The notes beneath the pieces were generated by a model. That model saw nothing but the letters and a program-made list of their open reading frames with translations. It ran no database searches and had not been told where the DNA came from. A stretch of 50,062 nucleotides of DNA from an uncultured Candidatus Thioglobus sp. (GTDB taxonomy: Bacteria; Pseudomonadota; Gammaproteobacteria; PS1; Pseudothioglobaceae): assembly GCA_900180385.1 (NCBI GenBank), contig FXLX01000014.1, positions 1-50,062 of the forward strand, written 5' to 3'. Below, in pieces: positions 8,696 through 17,818 of the stretch (position 1 is its first letter; each line of letters starts with the position of its first letter). Position numbers and translations under genes: made by a program.

Positions 8696-10927
8696 TTAAT
8701 CTTCTAGCTTTATTTCTTTGGGTTTTGGGTTCTGAGTAGTTTTCGCTGTAGCCTGCTGGTTGCCATCTTTTTGTGGCTTGTCAGCAATGTTGCCGTTAAC
8801 CTCTGTGTTGTTAACTGTATTGCCATCAGCTTGTTTTTTAGGCTTATTTTGCTGCTGCTTAGGCTTGTTATTCTGTAGCTTATCAGCTTGTTTTTTAGGC
8901 TTATTTTGCTGCTGCTTAGGCTTGTTATTCTGTAGCTTATCAGCTTGTTTTTTAGGCTTATTTTGCTGCTGCTTAGGCTTGTTATTCTGTAGCTTATCAG
9001 CTTGTTTTTTAGGCTTATTTTGCTGCTGCTTAGGCTTGTTATTCTGTAGCTTATCAGCTTGTTTTTTAGGCTTATTTTGCTGCTGCTTAGGCTTGTTATT
9101 CTGTAGCTTATCAGCTTGTTTTTTAGGCTTATTTTGCTGCTGCTTAGGCTTGTTATTCTGTGGCTTATTTTGCTGTTGATTTAGATTATTTGATTTATTT
9201 CTATTGCGATTTCTATTGCGATTCTTGTTGTTAGAGTTGGCCTTATGTTTACTTACCTTCTTTTTCTTGGAAAATAAAGCCGCTTTAATTCTTGCAAATA
9301 ATGATGGCTTAGACTTAACCACTTCTGGCACTCGAGTTTGTGGACGATTCATATTAATGGCTGGAATTTCAGATTCATCTGTTAATCCATTTTCAGCTAA
9401 TGTATGTTGAGGCTTAGAGATGCCTTGATAACTTTTATGTTGTGATTTTTTATCGCCTTTTTGCTTATTAATGGTAAAGTTGGGGAACTGCATATAAGGA
9501 TTAGGTAAGAGTGTTATCTTAATGTCATGCTTAAGCTCTAATTTTGTAACATCCTGACGTTTTTCATTAAGAATATAGGTGATAACTTCAACACTTGATT
9601 GAATAGTGATCTTGGAAGTTTGGTTAGTAGCATTACAGCCATCTTCAAGTTGTCTTAGAATGTTTAAAGCTAATGTTGGAACTGTTGGTATTGTGCCTCT
9701 ACCTTGACAAGCTGAACAAAGTTTTTCAACTGATTCTGTGACAGAGCTCATTAGGCGCTGTCTTGACATTTCTAGTAAGCCAAATTTAGAAATATTGCCA
9801 ATTTGAATACGAGCACGATCTGATTGAGTGGCCGTTTCCATGGCTTTTTCAATTGCTTGTCGGTGTTCTTCACTGGCCATATCGATAAAATCAATAACAA
9901 CCAATCCACCAATATCACGAAGTTGCAATTGCAAGGCAATTTCTTTTGCAGCTTCCAAGTTGGTATTGTAGGCAGTTTCTTCAATATTAGAGCCTTTAGT
10001 GGCACGAGCTGAGTTGATATCAACCGCTGTTAAAGCTTCTGTTGAATCAAATACAACTGTAGCACCAGTGCGTAGTGTTACTTCACGATTAAAGACGTTT
10101 TGCACTTGACTTTCAACGCCCATGTGGTTAAACAAAGAGCGCTCGGATACATCAAAAAACTTAATACGATCTAGGTACTGTGGCAATACAAAGCTCACAA
10201 ATTCTTTAGCATTTTGAAAAGCCTCTAATTCATCAATGATAACGCTATCAGTATCAGAGCGTAGATAGTCGCGTAGTGTGCGAATAATAATATCACTTTC
10301 TTGGTAAATTAAGAAAGGTGCTGGACGCTTCTCTGCTGCAGTATTGATAGATGTCCACAGGTCAGATAAGTAATCCACTTCCCATTGGAGCTCTTCCAAA
10401 CTTTTGCCACTACCAGCAGTACGAATAATTAAGCCTGAATTTTTTGGCATAACAATCTTGCCAATAATCTCTTTTAAAGATTGCCTATCAGTAGAAGTGA
10501 TTTGACGTGAAATACCATGACTTTTCGGGTTGTTTGGCGTCAAAATCATGTAGGCACCAGCTAGGTTTATGTTGGTGCTTAATGCAGCACCTTTGTTGCC
10601 GCGTTCTTCTTTTTCAATCTGAATAATGATTTCCTGACCTTCTTTCAAAACATCAGAGATAGTTAGCTTTGATCCTTTTGGTACGGCGCCATTGTAGAGA
10701 GATTCTGCAACCTCTTTAAAAGGCAGAAAACCCTGTCTTTCTTTGCCGTAATCGACAAACGCTGCCTCTAGTGATTGTTCAACACGTGAAATTCTGCCGC
10801 GATAAATATTGCCTTTAGTCTTTTTGTTAAGACTGGTCTCAATATTAAGTCCGGTTAGTTTTTTGTTTTTGACAATACCAACTCTGATTTCTTCTTTGTG
10901 AGTTGCATTGATTAAGATATGATTCAT
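8696..10927 (-). CDS. rne: Ribonuclease E (RNase E/G family)
   Basis: The essential endoribonuclease for mRNA decay and rRNA/tRNA processing. The 743 residues divide into a catalytic region (about 1-500) and a low-complexity tail. The S1 domain spans about 36-120 (GNIYRGRISRVEQSLEAAFV). The metal-binding aspartates fall at D303 (AVDINSAR) and D346 (VVIDFIDM), and the zinc-link cysteines at C404 and C407 (CSACQGRG). The tail is basic and Gln/Asn/Lys-rich, with an RNRNRNRN-type stretch and six 19-residue repeats, rather than the longer scaffold of E. coli RNase E (about 1061 residues). It is preceded by a structured leader; aroE follows after 3 bases. Confidence 0.95.
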   Translation of the reverse strand: MNHILINATHKEEIRVGIVKNKKLTGLNIETSLNKKTKGNIYRGRISRVEQSLEAAFVDYGKERQGFLPFKEVAESLYNGAVPKGSKLTISDVLKEGQEIIIQIEKEERGNKGAALSTNINLAGAYMILTPNNPKSHGISRQITSTDRQSLKEIIGKIVMPKNSGLIIRTAGSGKSLEELQWEVDYLSDLWTSINTAAEKRPAPFLIYQESDIIIRTLRDYLRSDTDSVIIDELEAFQNAKEFVSFVLPQYLDRIKFFDVSERSLFNHMGVESQVQNVFNREVTLRTGATVVFDSTEALTAVDINSARATKGSNIEETAYNTNLEAAKEIALQLQLRDIGGLVVIDFIDMASEEHRQAIEKAMETATQSDRARIQIGNISKFGLLEMSRQRLMSSVTESVEKLCSACQGRGTIPTVPTLALNILRQLEDGCNATNQTSKITIQSSVEVITYILNEKRQDVTKLELKHDIKITLLPNPYMQFPNFTINKQKGDKKSQHKSYQGISKPQHTLAENGLTDESEIPAINMNRPQTRVPEVVKSKPSLFARIKAALFSKKKKVSKHKANSNNKNRNRNRNRNKSNNLNQQQNKPQNNKPKQQQNKPKKQADKLQNNKPKQQQNKPKKQADKLQNNKPKQQQNKPKKQADKLQNNKPKQQQNKPKKQADKLQNNKPKQQQNKPKKQADKLQNNKPKQQQNKPKKQADGNTVNNTEVNGNIADKPQKDGNQQATAKTTQNPKPKEIKLED
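8827..9168 (-). repeat. Six tandem 57-bp repeats inside rne
   Basis: Six copies begin at 8827, 8884, 8941, 8998, 9055 and 9112 with almost no sequence differences; only the copy at the high-coordinate end is visibly altered (TGGCTTAT for TAGCTTAT). Each encodes the same 19 residues, KPKQQQNKPKKQADKLQNN in register, giving a disordered, basic, RNA-binding-like tail. Near identity at silent sites indicates recent expansion or ongoing homogenisation. Confidence 0.95.
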
Positions 10928-11228
10928 GGTTAAGTCCTTGTGGTGACGGACTTATGTGTACACATAGATAATCAGCACCCAGGTGCTGATTTGATATTAA
11001 AGTGTGATTTATGTTCATCATAAATGATAAAAAACCTTTCTCTATAAGGATTAAAATCCTTTTCAGATCTTGTTGCTCTGTCGCAAAAAGATCATGAATT
11101 ATTCTATTATGTGGCAACAATAAGCCCAAAATATTAATTAACTTCCGTGGTTTTTTTCTTAGCACAGAAGTGTGTATAAATTCTTTTTTAGCTGATAAAA
11201 ATAAATATCATGCCTCTTTATTATAACA
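10928..11228 (-). promoter_or_regulatory. rne promoter and structured 5' leader
   Basis: An extended -10 element TGTTATAAT reads on the minus strand at 11228-11220, giving a leader of about 285 nt, close to the long autoregulatory leader of E. coli rne. Near the start codon are three inverted repeats: ATCAGCACC/GGTGCTGAT (10971-10990), TATGTG/CACATA (10954-10967), and TAAGTCC/GGACTTA (10954-10931). The last contains the AAGGAC Shine-Dalgarno in its 3' arm. The remaining leader is AT-rich with no gene. Confidence 0.55.
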
Positions 11229-11272
11229 CAAATACTAGTTAATAAGGTTTGAAAACTTAATCAATGTTGATT

Positions 11273-11992
11273 TTATTGATTTAAGCTTCTGCCACCATCA
11301 ACAGCAATTATTTGCCCAGTGATGTAATTCGACTGTGCTAAAAATAAAACCGTATTGGCGATATCACTAGCCGAACCTTGCTTATTTAAGGCAATCTTAT
11401 TTAGCATTGATTGCTTTTGATTATGGCTGAGCTGCGCGTCATTTTCAGGCCATAAAATTGAGCCAGGCGATACACCATTGACACGGATATTTGGCGCAAA
11501 CTCTTTAGCTAAGGTTTTTGTCATCATTGCAATGGCTGCTTTAGAGATGTTATAAATTGAATGGTTGCGTAGAGGTCTATCGCCATGAATATCCACAATA
11601 TTGATAATACAGCCTTGTGTTTTAGAGAGTTTATCACTAAGTGTTGTGGATAAAAATAGTGGCCCCATTAGATTGGTATTCATGATTTTTTGATAATCAG
11701 TATTGTTAATGCTGTCAATAGGTGTTGGGTAAAAAACTGACGCATTGTTAACCAAAACATCTAGTTGATTGATAGATTGATACAGTTGATTGATATCTTC
11801 AATATTTGATAGTTCTGCTTGGATAATTATGGCGGAGCTGTCTCTAGTGAGATTAAACTCATCTGCTAAGGCTTGAGCGGCAGTTTTTGATGCATTGTAA
11901 TGAATGATAAGGTTAAAATCGGCCTGATGCAATGTACGACAAATTTGTTGACCGATGCGATGCGCACCGCCTGTGACTAATGCTGTTTTCAT
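11273..11992 (-). CDS. Pteridine reductase-type short-chain dehydrogenase
   Basis: An NADPH-dependent SDR of about 239 residues. It has the TGGAHRIG cofactor loop (residues 7-14), NNAS (about 84-87), the catalytic Tyr-Lys pair in YNISKAA, and the family-specific NIVDIHGDRPLRNHS and RVNGVSPGSILWPE that mark bacterial PTR1/FolM-like pteridine reductases. It would reduce dihydropterins for folate or monapterin synthesis. The start was placed at 11992 (MKTALVTGG); a longer frame to 12031 would add 13 unconserved residues and run into the divergent gene starting at 12009. Confidence 0.85.
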   Translation of the reverse strand: MKTALVTGGAHRIGQQICRTLHQADFNLIIHYNASKTAAQALADEFNLTRDSSAIIIQAELSNIEDINQLYQSINQLDVLVNNASVFYPTPIDSINNTDYQKIMNTNLMGPLFLSTTLSDKLSKTQGCIINIVDIHGDRPLRNHSIYNISKAAIAMMTKTLAKEFAPNIRVNGVSPGSILWPENDAQLSHNQKQSMLNKIALNKQGSASDIANTVLFLAQSNYITGQIIAVDGGRSLNQ

Positions 11993-12008
11993 ATAAAATA
12001 TCGACGTA

Positions 12009-13103
12009 ATGAATCTTGACGAAGTAATCAAAAACTCTATTATACAAAATCAAGCGCCAATAGGGTTTGATGAATTTATGCAATTGGCCTTATATTATCC
12101 AAAATTGGGCTATTATCGTTCCGGTTCTGAAAAATTTGGCGAAAAAGGTGATTTTATTACTGCACCTGAAACTTCAGATTTGTTTGGTTTTTGTTTGGCC
12201 AGGCAGTGCGCTCAAGTATTAAAAAAAACAGATGATATTTTAGAGTTTGGTGCGGGTAGCGGTATTCTTGCTGCTCAGATTTTATTTGAACTAGGTCGTC
12301 TAGATTGCTTGCCGCAGCATTATTATATTTTAGAATTAAGTGCTGAGTTGCAACATAGGCAAAAACAAACAATTGCCAAGGCGTTGCCGGAGTTGTTAGA
12401 TCGTGTTGTTTGGCTAAATGAGCTTCCAACAGGATTTAACGGTGTCGTTATTGCTAATGAAGTTTTGGATGCGATGCCTGCTAAGCGTATTATTCAAAAA
12501 AATAATAAATTTTATGAGCTAGGTGTTGGTATTGAGAAAGACACGCTTACTTGGCAAGTTAAAAAAGAAGTAATTCAAGAGGGTGCTGTTAAATTGCCGC
12601 CATTGATGAGCGATGGACATACAACAGAAATTAACAAACAAGCCTTGGCTTGGGTTGATTCACTGTATGACGCATTGGAGAATGCGTTGATTTTACTGAT
12701 TGATTACGGCATGCATAGAGGGGAATATTTTCATCCTCAGCGCACTGATGGCACGTTACGCTGCTATTATCAGCATAAGGCAAGTGATGATCCTTTTATT
12801 AATATTGGCGAGCAAGATATCTCGACATCGGTAAATTTCTCAGATATTTCTGATCAAGCTAAATTGTCAGGTTTTAAGGTATCTGGTTATGCTACTCAAG
12901 CCTTATTTTTAATCTCCTTGGGCGTTGACGAATACTTATTGAATGAAGCTGATGAAAATAAACGCATTAGTCTGGCACAACAGATTAAGCAATTGGTATT
13001 ACCAAGTGCCATGGGTGAGAGTTTTAAAGTGCTGGCTTTGAGTAAAAATAGACATGTAAAATTAATTGGATTTAAGGAGCAAGACTTAAGTCATAAGTTG
13101 TAA
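12009..13103 (+). CDS. MidA/NDUFAF7-like SAM-dependent methyltransferase
   Basis: A 364-residue protein of the DUF185/MidA family. It starts with SAPIGFDEFMQLALYYP-type sequence (here QAPIGFDEFMQLALYYPK), followed by YYRSGSEKFGEKGDFITAPE, the SAM-binding FGAGSGILAAQIL (about residues 80-92), VVIANEVLDAMP, and LIDYGMHRGEYFHPQR with the GTLRCYYQH motif. The mitochondrial orthologue methylates an arginine of complex I; the bacterial target is not established. Divergent from the pteridine reductase with start codons only 16 bases apart, and followed by uppP after 10 bases. Confidence 0.88.
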   Translation: MNLDEVIKNSIIQNQAPIGFDEFMQLALYYPKLGYYRSGSEKFGEKGDFITAPETSDLFGFCLARQCAQVLKKTDDILEFGAGSGILAAQILFELGRLDCLPQHYYILELSAELQHRQKQTIAKALPELLDRVVWLNELPTGFNGVVIANEVLDAMPAKRIIQKNNKFYELGVGIEKDTLTWQVKKEVIQEGAVKLPPLMSDGHTTEINKQALAWVDSLYDALENALILLIDYGMHRGEYFHPQRTDGTLRCYYQHKASDDPFINIGEQDISTSVNFSDISDQAKLSGFKVSGYATQALFLISLGVDEYLLNEADENKRISLAQQIKQLVLPSAMGESFKVLALSKNRHVKLIGFKEQDLSHKL

Positions 13104-13113
13104 ACTTGTCATT

Positions 13114-13908
13114 ATGGATTTCATTCAAACAATCGTATTAGCACTAGTTCAGGGACTAAGTGAATTTTTACCAATATCCTCATCTGCACATTTAATTTTA
13201 GTGCCAAAATTTACAGACTGGCCAGACCAGGGTTTGGCTTTTGATGTGGTTGTGCATTTGGGTACTTTAAGTGCAATTGTATTCTATTATCGAGCCATTC
13301 TTAAAACTCTGATTAACGATTTTTTCTATTCAATGGTTAAGATTCAAACTATTGGTCAATCAAGATTAGCTTGGGGTGTTTTACTCGGCACTATTCCAGT
13401 TGGGCTGGCTGGACTATTACTTAAGGATTTTGTTGAGGTTAATTTGCGCTCAACTGAGGTTATTGCGTACGCAACGTTAGCCTTTGGGTTGCTACTGGGA
13501 TTCTCTAGTTGGGTTAATGCTGGAAATAAACATACAAGAGATATTCTGAACTGGACAGATGTAGGTTTTATAGGGTTGATGCAAGCATTAGCACTTATTC
13601 CAGGCACATCAAGATCTGGTATCACTATTACTGCAGGATTGCTAATTGGACTGAGTAGAAAGATGTCAATCCAGTTTGCTTTTTTACTCTCAATTCCAGT
13701 CATCACGCTATCAGCATTGTTAATGATGTTGGATTTGTACCAACAGCCGCAATTGGTTGATTGGTCAATGTTGATACTGGGATTTGTATTGGCAGTAGTT
13801 AGTTCTTATTTGACCGTGGTCTTTTTTATTAAATTATTAGATACGATTGGATTAATGCCATTCGTGGTTTATAGAATTATTCTAGGAGTATTGTTATTAG
13901 CGCTATAG
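13114..13908 (+). CDS. uppP: Undecaprenyl-diphosphatase
   Basis: An inner-membrane enzyme (BacA type) that removes a phosphate from undecaprenyl diphosphate to recycle the lipid carrier of peptidoglycan. The 264 residues hold about eight hydrophobic segments and both family signatures: ALVQGLSEFLPISSSAHL near residues 11-28 (with the catalytic-region Glu) and IPGTSRSGITITAGL near 165-179. Its last codons overlap the probable start of pepN. Confidence 0.97.
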   Translation: MDFIQTIVLALVQGLSEFLPISSSAHLILVPKFTDWPDQGLAFDVVVHLGTLSAIVFYYRAILKTLINDFFYSMVKIQTIGQSRLAWGVLLGTIPVGLAGLLLKDFVEVNLRSTEVIAYATLAFGLLLGFSSWVNAGNKHTRDILNWTDVGFIGLMQALALIPGTSRSGITITAGLLIGLSRKMSIQFAFLLSIPVITLSALLMMLDLYQQPQLVDWSMLILGFVLAVVSSYLTVVFFIKLLDTIGLMPFVVYRIILGVLLLAL

Positions 13909-16409
13909 CCCCAAAACCCATTTATAGAAAAGATTATCAACCGAGTGCTTATCTTATTCATACAACTGAGTTGAGTTTTGATTTACGTGAAGATCAAACA
14001 ATTGTCAGTTCAAAAATTCATTTTTATAAAAATCCAAAATTCCAAATAGAGAGTAATGATCTTTTTTTAAATGGTATTGATCTTGAATTAATATCAATTA
14101 CTTTAGATGGCGAACAACCTGATTACGAACTAACCGATCAAGGCTTGCAATTACAGAATCTTGACGATGAATTTGTTCTAGAAATTGTTAATCGAATCCA
14201 TCCCCAAACAAATACCAGCTTAAATGGCCTGTACAAATCAAGCGGTAATTTTTGTACGCAGTGTGAGGCGCATGGATTTAGGCAGATTACCTATTATCTG
14301 GATAGACCAGATGTGCTTAGTGTTTTCACCACACACATAACGGCTGATAAGAGTAAATATCCTGTGCTACTTAGTAATGGTAATTTGATTGACAGTTCAT
14401 CCACAACAGTCACTTGGCACGATCCAACCCCTAAGCCGTGTTATTTGTTTGCTTTAGTTGCGGGTGATCTTGCTGTTTTAGAGGATGAATACACAACACT
14501 TTCTGGCAGGAAGGTGGCGCTTAAAATTTATGTTGAGCACCATAATATTAACAAAACTCAATTTGCCATGACTTCGCTCAAGCGATCTTTTGCCTGGGAT
14601 GAATCACGTTTTAATCTTGAATATGATTTAGATATTTACATGATCGTTGCGGTTGATGATTTCAATATGGGCGCAATGGAAAACAAAGGGCTGAATATTT
14701 TTAACTCAACTTATGTATTGGCTAATCCTAAAACAGCAACAGATAAAGATTTTATCAATGTTGAGGCGGTAATCGGACATGAGTATTTTCATAACTGGAC
14801 GGGTAATAGGGTTACTTGCAAAGATTGGTTTCAGTTAAGTTTAAAAGAAGGGTTGACGGTTTTTAGAGATCAAGAATTTACTTCTGATTTGCACGCTAGA
14901 TCAATTAAGCGTATTGAGGATGTTAATGCTTTACGAACATTTCAATTTGCAGAAGATGCTGGACCGATGGCACATCCTGTGCGTCCAGAAAGTTATATAG
15001 AGATGAATAATTTTTATACGCTAACGATTTATGAAAAAGGTGCAGAAGTTATTCGCATGATTCATAGCTTCTTGGGTGAAGCGGGTTTTCAGCAGGGTAT
15101 GAAGTTATACTTTGAGCGTCATGATGGCGAGGCAGTTACCATTGATGATTTTGTTGCTAGTATGAGTGATGCAAATGATTTTGATTTCAAGCCGTTTATG
15201 GCTTGGTATACACAACCAGGAACGCCAAAAATTGGTATTCAGTCAACTTATAATGAGCAAAAAAAATGCTTGAATGTTGAAATTAAGCAACTTGACAAGC
15301 AGGTGTATTTATTACCACTTAACTATGCCTTGTTCAATAGTCAGGGAGATGTCTTTAAAGAAGGCATGCTGAGTATTGATCAACAGCAACAAACAATTAC
15401 GTTTGAGAATATAGAGGTTGAGCCTGTAGCTTCTTGGCTTCGAGATTTTTCCGCACCAGTTGAATTAAGCACTGATTTAAGTTTTGAGCAAAAAATATTT
15501 CTAGTAGGCCATGAAAAAGATGCCTTCTCAGTTTGGGATAATGCGCAACAGATATGGCTGTCATTAATTTTAACGCCTGAAAAAGTTAATCAGTCCATGT
15601 TTTTTGATGCGATTGAAAAAGTCATTAACACCACTAAAGATAAATCCTTAATTAGTGAAATTTTAACCCTGCCTTCTGAGCGACTTTTGCATCAGAAGGT
15701 TGATATTATTGATGTATTTGATATTCATCAAAAACGTGAAGAGCTGATTAAAAATATCTTGGATAGATTTGAATCTTTATTGCTAAAGACTTATCAATCA
15801 TTAGTTGGTGACAAGGATTATGAATTAACGCCTGAAGCTGTTGGCGAGCGATCTTTAAAAAATATCTGCTTGTATTATTTGAGTAAAGGTCAATACTTGC
15901 AATTAGCTAATAATCAATTTGAGACTGCAAATTGCATGACTGATCAAATTACAGCATTTAGTGTATTGGTTGGTAGTGATAATCAATATAGTGAAAAAGC
16001 CAAATTAGATTTTTACAAAACTTTTAAAGATGATACGCAAGTGATGGATAAATTTTTTGCGACTCAATCATCTTCATTGGTTAGTAATGTAGATAGTATT
16101 AAAGCGTTAATGCAGCATGAGTTATTTTCCTTTAATAATCCAAATAGATTGAGAAGTGTAATAGGCAGTTTTGCGCAAAATTATGTCAATTTTCACAATC
16201 GAGCAGGCTATGAATTTTTTACCGATATCATTCTAAAGTTAAACAAATCTAATCCTCAAATAGGTGCTAGGCTCGTATCGGTTTATAACCATTGGAAGCG
16301 ATTTACCCCAGAATTAAAAAAACTTCAGCAGCAGCAACTTAAAAAAATTATTAAAACCGATGGATTATCTAACGATATTTTTGAAATTGTTCAAACGGCT
16401 TTAAAATAA
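13896..16409 (+). CDS. pepN: Aminopeptidase N (M1 family), probable non-canonical ATT start
   Basis: A cytoplasmic zinc aminopeptidase. Catalytic motifs are GAMENKGLNIF and the zinc-binding HEYFHNWTGN followed by the LKEGLTVFRDQEF Glu ligand; the C-terminal helical domain is complete. The first ATG/GTG/TTG in frame (TTG 13971) would cut off PIYRKDYQPSAYLIHTTEL, which aligns with the conserved PepN start (YRHDY in E. coli). Upstream to the in-frame stop at 13872 there is no standard start. ATT at 13896 lies 7 bases after a TAGGAG ribosome site at 13883-13888, giving about 837 residues against 870 in E. coli. The gene identity is certain; the start is an inference. Confidence 0.9.
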   Translation: MSAIAPKPIYRKDYQPSAYLIHTTELSFDLREDQTIVSSKIHFYKNPKFQIESNDLFLNGIDLELISITLDGEQPDYELTDQGLQLQNLDDEFVLEIVNRIHPQTNTSLNGLYKSSGNFCTQCEAHGFRQITYYLDRPDVLSVFTTHITADKSKYPVLLSNGNLIDSSSTTVTWHDPTPKPCYLFALVAGDLAVLEDEYTTLSGRKVALKIYVEHHNINKTQFAMTSLKRSFAWDESRFNLEYDLDIYMIVAVDDFNMGAMENKGLNIFNSTYVLANPKTATDKDFINVEAVIGHEYFHNWTGNRVTCKDWFQLSLKEGLTVFRDQEFTSDLHARSIKRIEDVNALRTFQFAEDAGPMAHPVRPESYIEMNNFYTLTIYEKGAEVIRMIHSFLGEAGFQQGMKLYFERHDGEAVTIDDFVASMSDANDFDFKPFMAWYTQPGTPKIGIQSTYNEQKKCLNVEIKQLDKQVYLLPLNYALFNSQGDVFKEGMLSIDQQQQTITFENIEVEPVASWLRDFSAPVELSTDLSFEQKIFLVGHEKDAFSVWDNAQQIWLSLILTPEKVNQSMFFDAIEKVINTTKDKSLISEILTLPSERLLHQKVDIIDVFDIHQKREELIKNILDRFESLLLKTYQSLVGDKDYELTPEAVGERSLKNICLYYLSKGQYLQLANNQFETANCMTDQITAFSVLVGSDNQYSEKAKLDFYKTFKDDTQVMDKFFATQSSSLVSNVDSIKALMQHELFSFNNPNRLRSVIGSFAQNYVNFHNRAGYEFFTDIILKLNKSNPQIGARLVSVYNHWKRFTPELKKLQQQQLKKIIKTDGLSNDIFEIVQTALK

Positions 16410-16879
16410 TGTCATCACTTCAGCAGCTAACTGAAATTTTATTACAGCGCCAACTCACCATTGCTGTGGCAGAATCTTGCACGGGTGGCAGGCTATCATC
16501 GTTACTCACCAGTCAAAGCGGTTCTTCGGCTTATTTTGATCGAGGCTTTGTCAGCTACAGCAATCAATCAAAAATAGATATGCTTGGTGTAACTGAACAT
16601 TGCTTAAATGAATTTGGTGCTGTTAGTGAGCAAGTGGCCCGGCAAATGGCTGATGGTGTTATTGCCCAGGCTAAGGTGGATATTTCAGCTTCTATTACTG
16701 GTATTGCAGGTCCTTCAGGTGGCAGTAAAGAAAAGCCAGTAGGTATGGTGTGTTTTGGATTTTGCATTTTAGGAAAGCGCCTTACCAGTACGCAACAGTT
16801 TTCAGGCGATCGACAACAAGTAATTAACGCCAGTATTGAATTTGCATTAATCACATTAGCCAATGAATTCAGACGTTAA
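16409..16879 (+). CDS. pncC: Nicotinamide-nucleotide amidohydrolase (CinA C-terminal type)
   Basis: Deamidates NMN to nicotinate mononucleotide in pyridine nucleotide salvage. The 156 residues form a stand-alone CinA C-terminal domain: VAESCTGGRLSSLLTSQSGS (about 19-38), YFDRGFVSYSNQSKIDMLGV, VSEQVARQMADG, SITGIAGPSGGSKEKPVG and FSGDRQQV. The ATG overlaps the pepN stop (TAATG), and its 3' end overlaps dusA by 17 bases, so pepN-pncC-dusA are tightly coupled. Confidence 0.95.
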   Translation: MSSLQQLTEILLQRQLTIAVAESCTGGRLSSLLTSQSGSSAYFDRGFVSYSNQSKIDMLGVTEHCLNEFGAVSEQVARQMADGVIAQAKVDISASITGIAGPSGGSKEKPVGMVCFGFCILGKRLTSTQQFSGDRQQVINASIEFALITLANEFRR

Positions 16880-17816
16880 ATTTTCAGTTGCACCAATGAT
16901 GGATTGGACTGATAGACACTGTCGATATTTTTATCGATTAATGTCTAAAGAGGCTCAATTATGGACCGAGATGGTAACTGCCAAAGCCATCATCCATGGG
17001 GATAAAAACAGACTGCTTGATTTTAATGCACAAGAGCACCCATTGGTATTACAGTTAGGCGGTAGTGATCCTAAGGAGATGGCAATCGCTGCCAAAGTGG
17101 GTGAAGATTGGGGTTATGATGAAATCAACATAAACGTAGGTTGCCCTTCAGATAGAGTGCAATCAGGTAGTTTTGGCGCTTGTTTGATGCAAACGCCAGA
17201 TACAGTGGCTCAGTGCATTGAATCAATGGGTGAAGCTGTTGATATTCCCCTTAGTGTTAAATCTCGTATTGGCGTAGATGATATGGAGAGTTATGAAGAG
17301 CTGACTAATTTTATTGAAATTGTTAGTAAGGCGGGTTGTCAAAATTTTGTTGTTCATGCAAGAAAAGCCTGGCTTAAGGGTTTGAGTCCTAAAGAAAATA
17401 GAACAGTGCCACCGCTTAACTATGATTGGGTGTACCAGCTTAAACGAGATTTTCCAGAATTTACCATTGGTATTAATGGCGGCATTATGTCATTGGCAGA
17501 GGTGAGTGATCATTTGAATTTTGTGGATAGCACTATGTTGGGTCGAGCGGCTTATCATCAGCCTTATCTATTGGCTAGTGTCGATCAACAGATTTACCAA
17601 AAAAAGAGGGTGGTTATTTCCAGGGAGCAAGTGTTGTTAGAATTTATTGAATACATGAAATCTCAACAGGCCAACTCAGTGCCAGTAAGATCTATGACTA
17701 GACATATTCTTGGCTTGTATCATGCGCAGCCCAATGCTAAGAAATTTAAGCGCTTGTTAAGTGGCAAAGTGGTAGAAATAGCAAACCTGTATGAATGGTT
17801 AGAGTCAGGGGGCTAA
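16863..17816 (+). CDS. dusA: tRNA-dihydrouridine(20/20a) synthase
   Basis: An FMN enzyme that reduces U20/U20a in the tRNA D-loop. The 317 residues show the DusA form of the family: SVAPMMDWTDRHCRYFYRLM at the N-terminus, NINVGCPSDRVQSGSFGACL with the catalytic Cys, SVKSRIGVDD, FVVHARKAWLKGLSPKENR and GINGGI. Subfamily assignment to DusA rests on the MMDWTDRHCR and HARKAWLKGLSPKENR elements. It lies between pncC (overlapping) and ftsA (2-base gap). Confidence 0.95.
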   Translation: MNSDVKFSVAPMMDWTDRHCRYFYRLMSKEAQLWTEMVTAKAIIHGDKNRLLDFNAQEHPLVLQLGGSDPKEMAIAAKVGEDWGYDEININVGCPSDRVQSGSFGACLMQTPDTVAQCIESMGEAVDIPLSVKSRIGVDDMESYEELTNFIEIVSKAGCQNFVVHARKAWLKGLSPKENRTVPPLNYDWVYQLKRDFPEFTIGINGGIMSLAEVSDHLNFVDSTMLGRAAYHQPYLLASVDQQIYQKKRVVISREQVLLEFIEYMKSQQANSVPVRSMTRHILGLYHAQPNAKKFKRLLSGKVVEIANLYEWLESGG

Positions 17817-17818
17817 AA

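Noticed and set aside
8827..9168. CRISPR-like array
   Set aside because: The units are directly tandem with no spacers and encode the RNase E tail in frame.
8760..9179. Plus-strand Cys/Leu-rich 139-codon frame
   Set aside because: It is the antisense shadow of the rne tandem repeats; the repeated pattern comes from the rne coding units.
11993..12031. Longer N-terminus for the pteridine reductase
   Set aside because: It would add unconserved residues before the Rossmann strand and overlap the divergent methyltransferase gene.
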